Source of the DNA: Mermis nigrescens
Taxonomy: Eukaryota; Nematoda; Enoplea; Mermithida; Mermithidae
Direction: 5' to 3'
Assembly (NCBI GenBank): GCA_036768485.1
Contig: JAVLUZ010000061.1
Span: 1 to 64,000, forward strand
Length of the DNA stretch: 64,000 nt
A program made the position numbers and the translations under genes. Positions 11,732 through 22,190 of this stretch are shown piece after piece. The notes under the pieces are model-generated. The model searched no databases. It had not been told where the DNA came from and saw nothing but the letters and a program-made list of their open reading frames with translations. Position 1 is the stretch's first letter; each line of letters opens with the position of its first letter.

Positions 11732-12675
11732 TAGGCAAAGGTGACCAGAATGGCCGATCGGGGTGGTCTAGAATTGAGCTTTTGGGGCCTAAATGAGTTC
11801 GAAAACTGGTATAAGCGCTAAGCGTTATAATTTTCGTGATCAAATTGTTTTTGGTCAATTTAAGGCACTTTTGAAGAAAAGTTTTATTTTTCCAATATTT
11901 TTGGCCTTTAATTAGCCTCATTTTCTCCAAAAAAATTTTCATTTGTCCATTCTAGGGGTCAGGTCAGGACCATACATGGGCAGTGTTAATCCCGCTTTTC
12001 GGTCGCACTCAATGTGCTCAGTTAATAGATATTTGCTTCAAGGTGTCAACCGTGATGATCGCATGTGTACATTTTGGATTAACCCTCCTGACGTACTAAA
12101 TAAAAAAAATTTTAAAAATAAGATTTTAATTTTTCTTGTTTTATTTAAATAAGGTTCCGGCTAAATTATGAGCGATTCGGACGAATATTACTCGGAACAG
12201 ATGGTTTGATAAACGAAGAGTTGACGAATTAGAAACGAAGACACGACGAATAAGACGGCGAATGTAGACAAATTATTGACGACAAAATGACGAACGAATG
12301 ACGAAAAAGCTGGCGGATTGTAGGTTAGGATTTGCGCAGCTAATCGAGGATTGGATATGGCACGTCGACCAAATATGATGAATAAAAAAACTTCTCTACG
12401 CTTTGAGGGAAAAACTAAATGACGATTAAAGCGAACGGATCTTTTTCTTCCAGACAAATGAGCCCAAACTTTGAGCAAAACAGTCGTTTTTATAGAAAAA
12501 TCGTCACTTGGTGTCATCTTGATTAATTATTCTTGGCTAGTTATCGCTCGTCTATCCCCGCATGTTTTTCTCATCTTTGAGCTTATACGACTTTACTTAC
12601 TTGCTTACAACTTACGACATCTTAGCTTACGACCTTCGGCGACCTTTTTTCGCTATGTTGTTTCATATGACCTTA
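11732..12675. other. No gene; low-complexity GACGAA-rich patch
   Basis: 12190-12330 is rich in short GACGAA/ACGAAT repeats that keep one reading frame open on the - strand, without any domain. The rest resembles dispersed repeats. Confidence 0.45.
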
Positions 12676-12862
12676 GGGTCGTATTCACAGAGGCGATTTA
12701 GCGTTAAATCGATTTAAGTTGGGCACGCTATAATCGTCGTAACTTGTTAAATCGTATTCACAAAGGCGATTTAGCTTAAATCGATTTAGTAATCATCCCC
12801 TTTTAAATCGGGATTTTAAATCGACTGAGACCAGGTTTAGAGCCTCGATTTAGGGCTGTCAT

Positions 12863-13138
12863 TTGTGTTATTTGCGGCGTTGTTTGATTATGAACCTTCT
12901 AGATTTTTCCGACAACATTGATAGAATAGAAGAAATAGAACAGAATCACGTGGATCAAATTCAACGGCCAAGCATGAGAGAACGCAACAATCCATTTATT
13001 GCTTATAATGACGGAGAGTTTCGAATTTGCTATTGCTTAAGGAAAGAATCAGTTCGTGAATTGATAAATTTGGTACAAGATCGTATCATGCGACCTACTT
13101 GTAGAAATAATCCCGTACTGCCTTATTTGCAGATATAA
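12863..13138 (+). pseudogene. Harbinger transposase, N-terminal fragment
   Basis: An open frame of 91 codons whose last two thirds match the start of HARBI1-like transposases: a region MRERNNPFIAYNDGEF followed by an RxxYCLRKESV-like helix and a segment ending LPYLQI. In complete family members this continues directly into the helical region and a DDE nuclease; here a stop follows at once, so the catalytic core is missing. The true start is probably the second Met near 12890. It lies inside the 12676-14305 element and faces the Myb-like gene. Confidence 0.75.
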
Positions 13139-13205
13139 TTCACATTTATTTTGCTTACGTACTAACATAAAAGAAAAACAAGCACAGTTCAATAAAAAAT
13201 TTATT

Positions 13206-13940
13206 TCACAACTGTGTGTAAGAAGAAAAACTGGACAAAGTTGGTTTTTCTCCGAAATCAAAATTGGACGCAGAACTGCTGGTTTGAAACAGCTTTTGCA
13301 ATTTAGCTTCATAATATCGCTTTTTGGCCCCAGCTGCCGCTTGTTTTTGTCTCATGAGTTCCATTTTGGCTTCGTGTTCTCGTCGTATTATTTCTCTTTG
13401 AAAATTAAACAAGTCAGATCTGTGGAAGTCGTCACGATTATTTGTCGAGGAGGGCTAGTTAAACTGACCCACTGTAACCCGAGGCTCTTTTTGAGTTGGA
13501 TGTTCGTGGGTGACTTCGTTAGATTCAATTTTAACAGTATTTATAAACAGTTAAACGTGGAAGTTTGCCTCACTTTGTGCGAAAAATGGTAAAAATTACT
13601 TTTATTGACCAAAAATTAAAAACAAATCTAATCTTCAACTCAGGAAGCCAGTGAAAAATTTAGAACGGAGGAGATCAATTATTTTTGAGACTACCCTATT
13701 TCGACTCCACTTAACATTCTGAACGAGCCCCAGTAAAAACCATCCTCAAAATTTAATACAGATTACGCAAGCGACAAAAAACACCAAAATTTTAGACAAA
13801 AAACTCCGAATTTTTTTTCGCTTCCGAAATTTGGTTTTCTTGTTTTCCAATACTGTTGCTCTTTGACGAACGCACACAAGTAGGAAATACGATTCCTCAG
13901 TCTCGAAATTTGGTTCCCTACCTTTAGAACGACCCGACAT
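13206..13940 (-). pseudogene. Harbinger Myb/SANT-like accessory protein, broken
   Basis: The first block (13940 downwards) begins with Met and has the family pattern NFETEESYFLLVC and VLENKKT of the Myb-like DNA-binding domain, then loses frame. A second block from about 13550 to 13206 encodes a low-complexity linker and a charged coiled-coil C-terminus (REIIRREHEAKMELMRQKQ), with one stop. This is the usual second gene of Harbinger elements, which helps the transposase enter the nucleus and bind the ends. The middle is deleted or frameshifted. Confidence 0.7.
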
Positions 13941-14305
13941 ATTGAATTCGTTTGTGGAAGTATTTACGTAAATCAGCAGTAACCATCAAAAGTTTCACTC
14001 CAGACGCAAATTTTTTTTACTTTATAGTGCAAAATGTCAAGAAGACGATACGGAAAACCTTCCAAAATTACCTGTGTACATTATGTATTTTCGCTTAAAC
14101 GCGTTCCTTCATTTCCTGTTGTCAGGCGGACAGTTTTGTTTATGCACTTTAAGTCGATTTAGTTTAATATATTCTTAAATCGCCTTTGTGAATACGATTT
14201 ATCCTTAAATCGTCGTTGCCTTAAATCGATTTAAATCTCGATTTAGTATAATCGATTTGAGACCTTAAATCGATTAAAGCTAAATCGCCTTTGTGAATAC
14301 GGCCC

Positions 14306-15686
14306 TAGGGTCAGTAAACAAAGTCAGTTGCTGGCCTAGTTTTTGTGTATGCTCCTGTGCTTTTTATGTTCGGCATTTGGGAGACTTTTGGTAGCCTTTT
14401 ATCAGTTTTCGTGACCCACTTGTGACTTTGTGATTCATCATTTCTCTTATTTGTCATTAATTTTTACTTTTCAGTCTGGTTAGAGTTTTGGCATCTTTTG
14501 GGATATATATATTTCCGTCTGATGTCTGTCTGCTTTATCTGGCTCTAAAAACCGGTTGTAACTGGTTTTGAGCGTTCCAGTCTCTTTTACTGGGTAGAAC
14601 CGCTTGTTCGCGTTCAATTTCGCCATCTTCGAATAACAACAAGAATATAACAAATCATCAGTACAGACAGGTATTACGATTCCTGGAAAAATTAACGATA
14701 TCACTACTATGAACATTATACATACGTTTACAAATATTGTGATTTTATTTATATTAAAACATTCTACATAGTGAAGAAATATAATTTTCATAATATTATC
14801 TTACAAGTAAATAGTTTCCTGTAGGACGTAATATGTTGAAAATAAAATAATGTTATGCTTACTTATTTATAGAATGTGTAAACCTATTCATGTATACATG
14901 AAATAACGGCGCTCGTGACAGCAGCAAGAAAATCCTAGGGGTGAAATCGCCAAAAACGGTACTACAAATAGAATTCTGGATCTGCAGGGGTTTCTAAACT
15001 CCTGGAGGGAGTGTATACCCTCCACGCCCATGTGTGATCAGGAGTCAGGCAGGACCCCCAGACGTGCACGTCTAGGCACAACCTACTTTATTTCGATGCA
15101 AACGTGTATACATACTTGAAAACTAATTTTAAAATAAAAATATATTAGAAAACTTAAGCGCACCGCATGCTTCAAGAATGGCACTTGTTACCTGATTGAT
15201 TGAAAAATCAATAAAAACTACTTGAAGCTTCTATCGGACAAAGAATGATTTTTAAATCGACTTGGTGTCCCATTTTTGAATAAGATTCCAAGGTATTTCT
15301 CAGTTTTCATTAGGCTTCAAGGATTAAAACAAGTTTTCAAAATATTTTTCCAATTATCCCCCCACGCTTATGTTCGACTCGTTATGCTAACGTCGTAGGA
15401 AGCAAATTTTAATAATCGCCTGACGTTCACTTAATTCTTTCGGTTTTTTTCGATTTATTGAGTCTTATTTCTCTTTTTATCCGATTTTTTCGTTTCGAAA
15501 TCAATCATTTTTTTATTAATTCATTTTTCAATTGATGAGGTCGCCCGATTTGACAATTTATAATTTTATCCTCAAAATTTTGAATTTTTTTATTACTTTT
15601 GCCGTCATATTCTCAGAATTTTGAATTCGAGTTTTTTCCTTTTTACTCCGCACAAGCAGAAAAAATACATATATACAACACATTAC
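14306..15686. other. Repeats and AT-rich sequence, no gene seen
   Basis: Contains a worn piece of the CACACNTGGGC MITE at 14907-15042. Otherwise no exon can be supported; T-rich runs occur at 15420-15660. Confidence 0.45.
14907..15042 (-). mobile_element. Partial, degraded CACACNTGGGC hAT MITE
   Basis: Reads CAGCAGCAAGAAAATCCTAG at the left and CCACGCCCATGTGTG at the right, the two ends of the family found complete at 17909 and 58767, but the middle is mostly deleted. Confidence 0.6.
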
Positions 15687-15949
15687 AAACACGTATTACG
15701 AAAGCACAGATTAGACAAGCAATGCCAATTTTCTCTACAGTAACTGGTTGAGCCGACTTTTCCCAACACCGAACTCTCCTTGGAGCAATAATTGCTTAGG
15801 CACAATCCCGATGAACATTGCACGTCGGTTTCGCAATAGCCCACGGTGCCCACTCGACCCCGAAAACCCTCGGGAGAACACATGTTCCATTTTGTACAAA
15901 AATAAGACGCGCATTCGTAATCGTTTCTACAGAATCCGTTGGCCCCGAC
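15687..15949 (-). CDS. Exon with 4-Cys tandem repeats
   Basis: On the - strand from an AAG acceptor-like site at 15951-15950 to a GTAATG donor-like site at 15686. It encodes three consecutive repeats of about 32 residues with the pattern V-G-x3-[FY]-C-x5-C-x-S-x2-C-x4-5-C, for example VGTVGYCETDVQCSSGLC. The spacing is shared with the exon at 20576-20934. Four cysteines per unit and VG at each start suggest small disulphide-bonded extracellular modules; I cannot assign a named domain. The frame is uninterrupted across all three units. If 15687 is not a donor the protein ends at the TAA immediately after. Confidence 0.6.
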
Positions 15950-16281
15950 CTTAATTAACTAATTGATCAATTAATCAATTAACATATAATTAGATGAGTA
16001 CCATTTTTTATAATTATAAATATTAAATTTAATAAATATTAATTGGTAAATTATCAATAATTTTCCTGATAGTCGGATAATTTATAATATTAAATTAGGT
16101 ACTTATGTACTTCGGCCAACTTTTTTCCTGATTCCTTTTCGATTAACATAATCGTTTTTTTGGAAATTGCGATTATCAAGTATGACGACAAGCATACATG
16201 TAACAGCTCCGAATTTCGGGTAGGGATCCCGGCCGTATTCCGGTAATTGAGGTAAATTATCAACAATTGTTGGACAAAAAT
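15950..16281. other. AT-rich spacer, no gene
   Basis: Runs of TTAATTAA and AATATTAA. At 16200-16230 there is a short piece (AATTTCGGGTAGGGATCCC) that recurs near 37700. Confidence 0.5.
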
Positions 16282-16589
16282 TACGGAAAGCGAGGCGGCT
16301 CATTTGAAATATTTCAGTGATGTCAAATATTATGCATGATAACACTGAAATATTTCAAATGACCGCTCGCTAACACCATAAAAATTCAAACCATTATCAC
16401 AGACAAAAATCAAAAATATGACCCTTGTGGTATGAAATAAACGTGTTTTTTAGTCACTTCTCAGTGCTCAATAACACTGAAATATTTCAAATTAAGGTCA
16501 AGACTTATCAATCATCACAATCAAATTTATGAACCTATTGGTTTGAATTTTTCATTCTCAGCTCCTTAATTTCAGAAAGATTTTTTCAG

Positions 16590-16995
16590 AAAGACATTGA
16601 GATCACTGTAATTTTTCAAAAACACGTCGAGATCACTGCAAAATTTCAAAAAAGTTCCGAGATCACTAAATATTTCAAAAACGAGATCACTCACTTTTTT
16701 CGAAAAGACATTGAGATCACTGTAATTTTTCAACAAAAACAAATTGAGATCGCTGTAATTTTTCCAAAAAAATTGAGATCACTGTAATTTTTCAAAAACT
16801 TTGAGATCACTGTAGTATTTCAAAAACGAGATCACTCACTTTTTTCAAAAAGACTTCAAGATCACTGTAATTTTTCAAAAACACTTTGAGATCACTGTAA
16901 TATTTCAAAAACGAGATCACTCACTTTTTTCAAAAATACATTGAGATCACTGTAATTTTTCAAAAAAAGATATCACTCACTTTTTTCAAAACACA
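16590..16995 (+). repeat. Tandem array GAGATCACTGTAATTTTTC, left arm
   Basis: Units of about 22-35 bases alternate AATTTTTC and AATATTTC variants, separated by A-runs and occasional ACGAGATCACTCACTTTTTT units. The same array, inverted, lies at 18835-19215. Confidence 0.85.
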
Positions 16996-17316
16996 ATTTG
17001 AGATTAACGTTTTTTTCAAATGCAAACAAGATCAACATCGGAAATCAAAGGTCTTTGAAGCGAAAGTTTGTCATACGAGCGGACTAATTACTGTAGAGAA
17101 AAAGAAAAGCAGGCATGACGCAATGCAACGCATGGGGCACAGAACTGGAAAAACGGTCAATGAAGCGATGTACTTGCTTCGGTTTGTACTTAAAAACACG
17201 CCTAAGAATAGGGGAGATCGCCCACACTTTTCATAGCCCAAAATTTTGGGAGGGGTTCGGCATTACTGGGATATGTATGCATGTATCTTTCTCGTCAATG
17301 CTCGGACATTACTATA

Positions 17317-17833
17317 GTCTGTTTCAATAATCCGAGAGCTTTTTCAGTAAATGTTTTTGGAGGCTACAGTAACCCCTTTCTTCTAATCTACTGTAGGTCG
17401 CTAGATCTCACTGTAGCTGCGTAGCAGAGATGGGGTTTTCAATAACATTTTTGCGACATGATTTACTTTCGTCTTCCAGCAGATCAATCAACTAACAGAT
17501 TAAAATCGAGTATTCAATTTATCCTGAGTCGACACTTTAAACACAATAGACTAAAATGTTAACAAACGCCGCGAAATCCCGCATAGCTCAGTGGTATAAC
17601 ATTTGCTTGTCGTCGAGGCAACCCGGGTTCGACTCCAGCCGATAGCTTTTTTTAGCGCACTTACTGTAGTATGTCCCAGCACTGATTAAATGCTTAAATT
17701 AAATTTATATAAGCGGATTAGTGCATTAAAAATGGAAGGCCGTGATCTACTGAATTACAGTAATTCGTCTTGTTTCGCTTACTGTAGCCTTTAAAATAAT
17801 TGACTATAAAGCTCTCGAATAAATGAAACAGAC
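17317..17833. mobile_element. MITE with internal tRNA-like Pol III gene, copy 1
   Basis: Inverted ends GTCTGTTTCA...GAGAGCTTTTT and AAGCTCTCGAATAAATG...TGAAACAGAC, flanked by TATA on both sides. The interior carries the tRNA-like unit at 17577-17653 and several ACTGTAG motifs. A second copy with the same layout is at 32910-33466. There is no protein-coding gene. It lies at the centre of foldback element 2. Confidence 0.8.
17577..17653 (+). ncRNA. tRNA-like Pol III unit (A box, B box, T-run)
   Basis: A-box TAGCTCAGTGG at 17584-17594 and B-box GGTTCGACTCC at 17626-17636 are both perfect matches to the tRNA promoter consensus, 31 bases apart, and a TTTTTTT run follows at once as a Pol III terminator. 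The acceptor stem does not pair and the T stem is broken, so it is unlikely to be a working tRNA; it looks like a SINE-type promoter head carried inside a DNA element. Confidence 0.7.
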
Positions 17834-17908
17834 TATAGATTTTAATCAAGAAACGCACTGGCTCTCAAAAAATATTAGGAAACAGGGATGCCATATCAGG
17901 CTCATAAC

Positions 17909-18176
17909 CATACGTGAGCAGTAAGAAAATTCTAGGGGGGGTGCAAGATTTTTGAAGGTTAAAAAATGGCCTTAAAAATTGTGGTATGGCGATAAAAACA
18001 CCATTTTTCGATGTTTCTCATCAATCACTATCCATTGGCATCAAAAAATTGCGAAAAAAACGAAAAAATTTTTAAAAATTGAATTCTGGGGGGGGGTATT
18101 TTGATTTCTGGGGAGGGAGTATTTTGGTTTTTGGGGGGGGGGTGCATACCCCCCAAACCCCCCACGCCCAGGTGTG
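17909..18176 (-). mobile_element. CACACNTGGGC hAT MITE
   Basis: 268 bases. Left end CATACGTGAGCAG, right end CCCAGGTGTG. Flanking 8-mers CTCATAAC (17901-17908) and CTCGTAAC (18177-18184) match 7 of 8. Same family and nearly same length as the copies at 52833, 54887 and 58767. Confidence 0.9.
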
Positions 18177-18834
18177 CTCGTAACCCTTTTTCTATAAAAT
18201 TAGATTGCACCCTTGCAAGTAGGTATGTTTAGAAATGAATATTTATTTCAGTGTATTTGAAAAATCGGTACCTTGTGGATAAAAAGCGCAAAAAACCCAA
18301 AACCCAAAGATTTTTCACACCCAAAAAACCCAGATTCAAATAACGCAGCCTTGCCAATCCTGAATCAGATAAGGCTGGTATAAGTAGGTAATCAAAAAGA
18401 GCAAACAGGGCAATGACAATAGGCGTAGCAGCTGGATTTCCCGAAATGAATTGCTGTGCCCTCCCCGCCAGCTTGAGCTTTTTCACTCTTCTCCAGGACT
18501 TTTTTAAGCAATGACTTGGTTCTTAGAGCATTTCAGCCATTTTTAAGCCAAAAGTTGAAGCCCACTTCCCCATCCCAGTAATGCCGAACCCCTCCCAAAA
18601 TTTTGGGCTATGAAAAGTGTGGGCGATCTCCCCTATTCTTAGGCGTGGTTTTAAGTACAAACCGAACCAAGCACATCGCTTCATTGACCGTTTTTCCTGT
18701 TCTGTGCCCCATGCGTTGCATTGTGTCATGCCTGCTTTTCTTTTTCTCTACAGTAATTAGTCCTCTCGTATAACAAACTTTCGCTTCAAAGACCTTTGAT
18801 TTCCGACGTTGATCTCGTTTGCATTTGAAAAAAA

Positions 18835-19215
18835 CGGTAATCTCAAATTGTGTTCTGAAAAAAGTGAGTGATATCTTTTTTTGAAAAATTACAGTGATCT
18901 CAACTTTTTTTTTGAAAAATTACAGTGATCTCAATGTCTTTTGAAAAAAGCGAGTGATCTCGTTTTGGAAATACTACAGTGATCTCAAAGTGTTTTTGAA
19001 AAATTACAGTGATCTCAATTTTTTTTTTGAAAAATTACAGTGATCTCAATTTTTTTTGAAAAATTACAGTGATTTCAATGTCTTTTTGAAAAAGTGAGTG
19101 ATCTCGTTTTTGAAATATTTCAGTGATCTCAGAACTTTTTTGAAATTTTGCAGTGATCTCGACGTGTTTTTGAAAAATTACAGTAATCCCAATGTCTTTC
19201 TGAAAAAATCTTTTC
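18835..19215 (-). repeat. Tandem array GAGATCACTGTAATTTTTC, right arm
   Basis: Inverted counterpart of 16590-16995; here units read GAAAAATTACAGTGATCTC. The unit order is largely but not completely conserved between arms. Confidence 0.85.
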
Positions 19216-19507
19216 TCAAATTAAGGAGCTGGGAATAAAATATTCAAACCAATGGGTTCATAAATTTGATTGTGATGATTGATAAGCCTTGACCTGAATT
19301 TGAAATATTTCAGTGTTATTGAGCACTAAGAAGTGACTAAAAAACACATTTATTTCAGACCACAAGGGTCATATTTTTGATTTTGGTCTGTGATATGGTT
19401 TGAATTTTTATGGTGTTAGCGAGTGGTCATTTGAAATATTTAAGTGTTATCATGCATAATATTTGACATCACTGAAATATTTCAAATGAGCCGCCTCGCT
19501 TTCCGTA

Positions 19508-20575
19508 AAAAATAGAAAAAAACATAAAAATGGCCAAAAAACTATTGTATGTCGGAAGACAAGTATACACGGGCAGCAACCTCTAATTCTCATGGTCTTA
19601 TGAAATACAGAAAGTACCATAAATTCAAATCAGGAATTCACATTAGGGGTTCCGGATTTTCGGAAAGGGTCGAAGACATACCTCACTACACTACGCCCAT
19701 TCGCCCATTTGGGATGACAGCTAAGGCCAACGAGAGTATGAATAATTAAGTCAGTTAAGCTAAAAAAATTCCTGCGGTAAAACAGAAGAATTTTGTTCAA
19801 AGAATAGTGGAAAACCATTGACTAGCTAGGACTGAATGAAAGACTTACATATGTTAAACTTCCTCCTTTAAAAATAATAGTAATTTCAACATTGCATGTA
19901 CGAATCTTCAGTTTAGCACAATATGAGTTTTTCGGTATTTAGAAATAAAATCGTTACATGATTAAAGTTTGCTCACTTTCCCAGGCCAAATCGAGCTATC
20001 CGCTAAACATATATGATTATTGCAAAGATTACTGTAGCATTGCCAATTTTCGAGACAATATCCAAATCCAGCACTAAAAAACAAGCAAAAACTAGCTGAG
20101 TTTTCCCTTTGGGGAACCCTTGTTAAGAATACTTATATTATTTCCAAAATTAGGGGGATTAGTCCCCTTTTATCCCCCACAGCTACGCTCTGTCGATCGA
20201 TCCCCTCATACCGTGCTGATCATCCCGATGACTAGTCATTGCGCAAGTAGGTACCCATTGAAGTCTCTAATCATTTTTGCATCGATTGCTCGCTTTTAGG
20301 CACAAAAACGCTTAAAACGGCACACTTTTTACAAGTTTTCCACAAAATCGAAATTTTTCGGAAAGTACGCGGTCATTTTGCTCGGGTTATTGCCAGGTAT
20401 GCAAAGAAATTGAACAAAATATAATCAAAAAATTATTATGGTGCGAGCCGAAAATCTGAGTCTTGATCAAATAGATGCTAGAAACGCTTAAAACGGCACC
20501 TTTTCTATGAATTTTTTTGCAAAGTTTCGGATATTTTTGAAATATAGCAAATTCTGGGGGGAGAGGGCGGCGCAC
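19508..20575. other. No gene seen
   Basis: AT-rich, with no supported exon. If the - strand 4-Cys exons belong to one gene this is intron sequence. Confidence 0.4.
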
Positions 20576-20934
20576 CTCCTGCCCAATATGGGGCTGTCCG
20601 GCGAGCAAATGTTGTTGAAGCACTGGCCCGAGTAGCAGTGCCAGTCTTTGCCGCAATATCCGCCGCCGCCGACTCGAAATGCCGCCAGGCTGTCCATCGA
20701 GCAGGCGTTGGCGAAGCAGACGTTCGAGTAGCAGTCAGCGTCCTTCGAACAATAGTCGTATTGACCGACGCGGCCAATCAGCGGACTGTCTGTCGAACAA
20801 CGGCTCCGGTGACACAGGTTGGAGAAGCAATGGGCGTTGCGACGGCAAAATCCGCCCTCGCCCACCAAACCGAACGCCGGCGCGTCACGGGCGCAACAAT
20901 TTGCGGAACATGCGTTTGAGTAGCATTCAACGTC
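20576..20934 (-). CDS. Exon with 4-Cys tandem repeats
   Basis: On the - strand, preceded by a good acceptor (TTTTTTGGGGGCAG) ending at 20935 and followed by a donor GTGCGC at 20575. Three full units VGxxx[FY]Cx5CxSx2Cx4C and one partial, shifted unit (starting DVECYSNAC) are encoded without stops. Example: VGQYDYCSKDADCYSNVC. The exon is far more GC-rich than its surroundings, as expected of coding sequence here. It starts in phase 0 and ends in phase 2, which does not match the start of the exon at 15949, so at least one exon lies between or the acceptor is misplaced. Likely a secreted or surface protein; no named family recognised. Confidence 0.65.
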
Positions 20935-21346
20935 CTGCCCCCAAAAAATCGATACGCGTCATTAATGTGTTAGGAAAGTTAACGAATCGATCAATAACGC
21001 TTATGATATTAGGCGTATAGACTGTGGACGTAGATTCGCAGTCAGCCGGTCCAGTAGGCGGGGGTTCCGATGGGGCCAAATTGATAAAAATATAAACAAA
21101 ACTCAATTTTGGAGGCCTATCGATTGGGAGTCCTCCAGATTCTCAGGCAAGGGGTCCAGACCAGGCAGCCAGATTCTGGGGAGTCTGGTAGGCGAACAAA
21201 CTGGCAAAAATACCAAAAAATGCCATACACTTTATTCCGGGATCTATGGATTTCTAGAGGGGTCTACCGAATTCTCTTGGATGTAATCCCACGACCACTC
21301 TCACGTGTGCACGTGTGATCCGGACCAGTCTCCTCCAACGCGCCTA
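20935..21346. other. Upstream flank of the 4-Cys exon, nothing assigned
   Basis: An open stretch on the - strand near 20950-21060 has coding-like composition, but no boundary or homology supports it. The rest has no recognisable feature. Confidence 0.35.
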
Positions 21347-22190
21347 TTAGTTAGTTAGTTAGTTAGTTGGTTGGATAGTTGGTTGGTTGGGTGGTTGGTT
21401 GGTTAGTTGTTTGGTTGGTGGGTGGGTTGGTTGGTTGGCTGCTTAGCTGATTAGTTGGTTGGTTGGTTGGCTGATAAGTTGGTTGATTGGTTGGTTGTTT
21501 GTTTTGTTGATTGGTTGGTAAGTTGGTTGGTTGCTTGGTTAGCTGGTTAGTTGGTTGGTTGGTTGGTTGGTTAGTTAGTTGGTTAATTGGTTGGTTGGTT
21601 GTTTGTTTTGTTGGTTGGTTGGTAAGTTGGTTGATTAGTTGGTTAATTAGTTAATTAGTTGGTTGGTTAGTTGGTAAGTTGGTTGGTTGGTTGTTTGGTT
21701 GACTGGTTGGTTGGTTGGTTGGTTGGCTGTTTGGTTGTTTGGTTGGTTAGTTGAATGTTTGGTTGGTTGGTTGGTTGATAAGTTGGCTGATTGGCTGGCT
21801 GGTTGGTTAGTTAGTTTTTAGTTGAGTGGTTGGTTGGTTGGCTGGCTGGCTGGTTGGTTGGTCGGTTGGCTGGTTAGTTGGTTGCTTGGTTGGTTGGCTG
21901 GCTGATTGGTTGGTTGGTTGGTTAATTGGTTGGTTGGTTGATTGTTTAGTTGTTTGGTTGGTTGGTAAATTGGTTGATCGGTTGGTTAGTTAGTTAGTTA
22001 GTTAGTTAGTTACTTTTGAAATTAGTTACTTATAGTTAGTTGATTGGCTGGTTGGTTGGTTGGTTGGTTGTTTGGTTGGTTGGTTGATAAGTTGGTTGAT
22101 TGGTTGGCTGTTTGGTTAGTTAGTTAGTTAGTTAGTTGGTTGATTGGTTGGTTGGCTGACTGGTTGGTTGGTTGGTTGTTTAGTTGGACT
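21347..22190. repeat. GGTT minisatellite, about 840 bases
   Basis: Long run of the tetranucleotide GGTT with frequent single-base variants (AGTT, GGCT, GATT, TGTT). The + strand is almost free of A-plus-C-rich units, giving strong strand asymmetry. Any open frame here is an artefact of the period-4 repeat. Confidence 0.97.

Larger units (their letters stand above)
12676..14305. mobile_element. PIF/Harbinger deletion derivative
   Basis: The ends are inverted: GGGTCGTATTCACAGAGGCG at the left and the complement ending TGTGAATACGGCCC at the right, with further inverted blocks rich in TTTAAATCGATTTA. Flanks are TTA at the left and TAG at the right, close to the TWA target of the superfamily. Inside lie the start of a HARBI1-like transposase (+) and two pieces of the Myb/SANT-like partner protein (-), the two genes expected of Harbinger elements in convergent order. 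The catalytic part of the transposase is deleted. Confidence 0.85.
16284..19505. mobile_element. Foldback-type element 2: 3.2 kb palindrome with ~1 kb arms
   Basis: 16284-17280 is repeated inverted at 18570-19505. The ends are CGGAAAGCGAGGCGGCTC and its complement, with TA on each side (16282-16283 and 19506-19507). Next to each end are copies of the palindrome TTGAAATATTTCAA, and inside each arm is a tandem array of GATCACTGTAATTTTTC units. The centre holds a tRNA-like MITE and a CACACNTGGGC hAT MITE. No transposase is present. Confidence 0.8.

Noticed and set aside
17577..17653. A functional tRNA gene (also the second copy at 33178)
   Set aside because: A and B boxes are perfect, but the acceptor stem does not pair and the T stem has two mismatches, so a cloverleaf is not supported.
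16284..19505. Foldback elements as assembly artefacts (inverted chimeric joins)
   Set aside because: The two arms differ by many substitutions and indels, which a chimeric read or misassembly would not give.
20505..21020. Overlapping + strand and alternative-frame reading frames around the 4-Cys exon
   Set aside because: They are Ala/Arg-rich shadows of the GC-rich - strand exon, with no domain.
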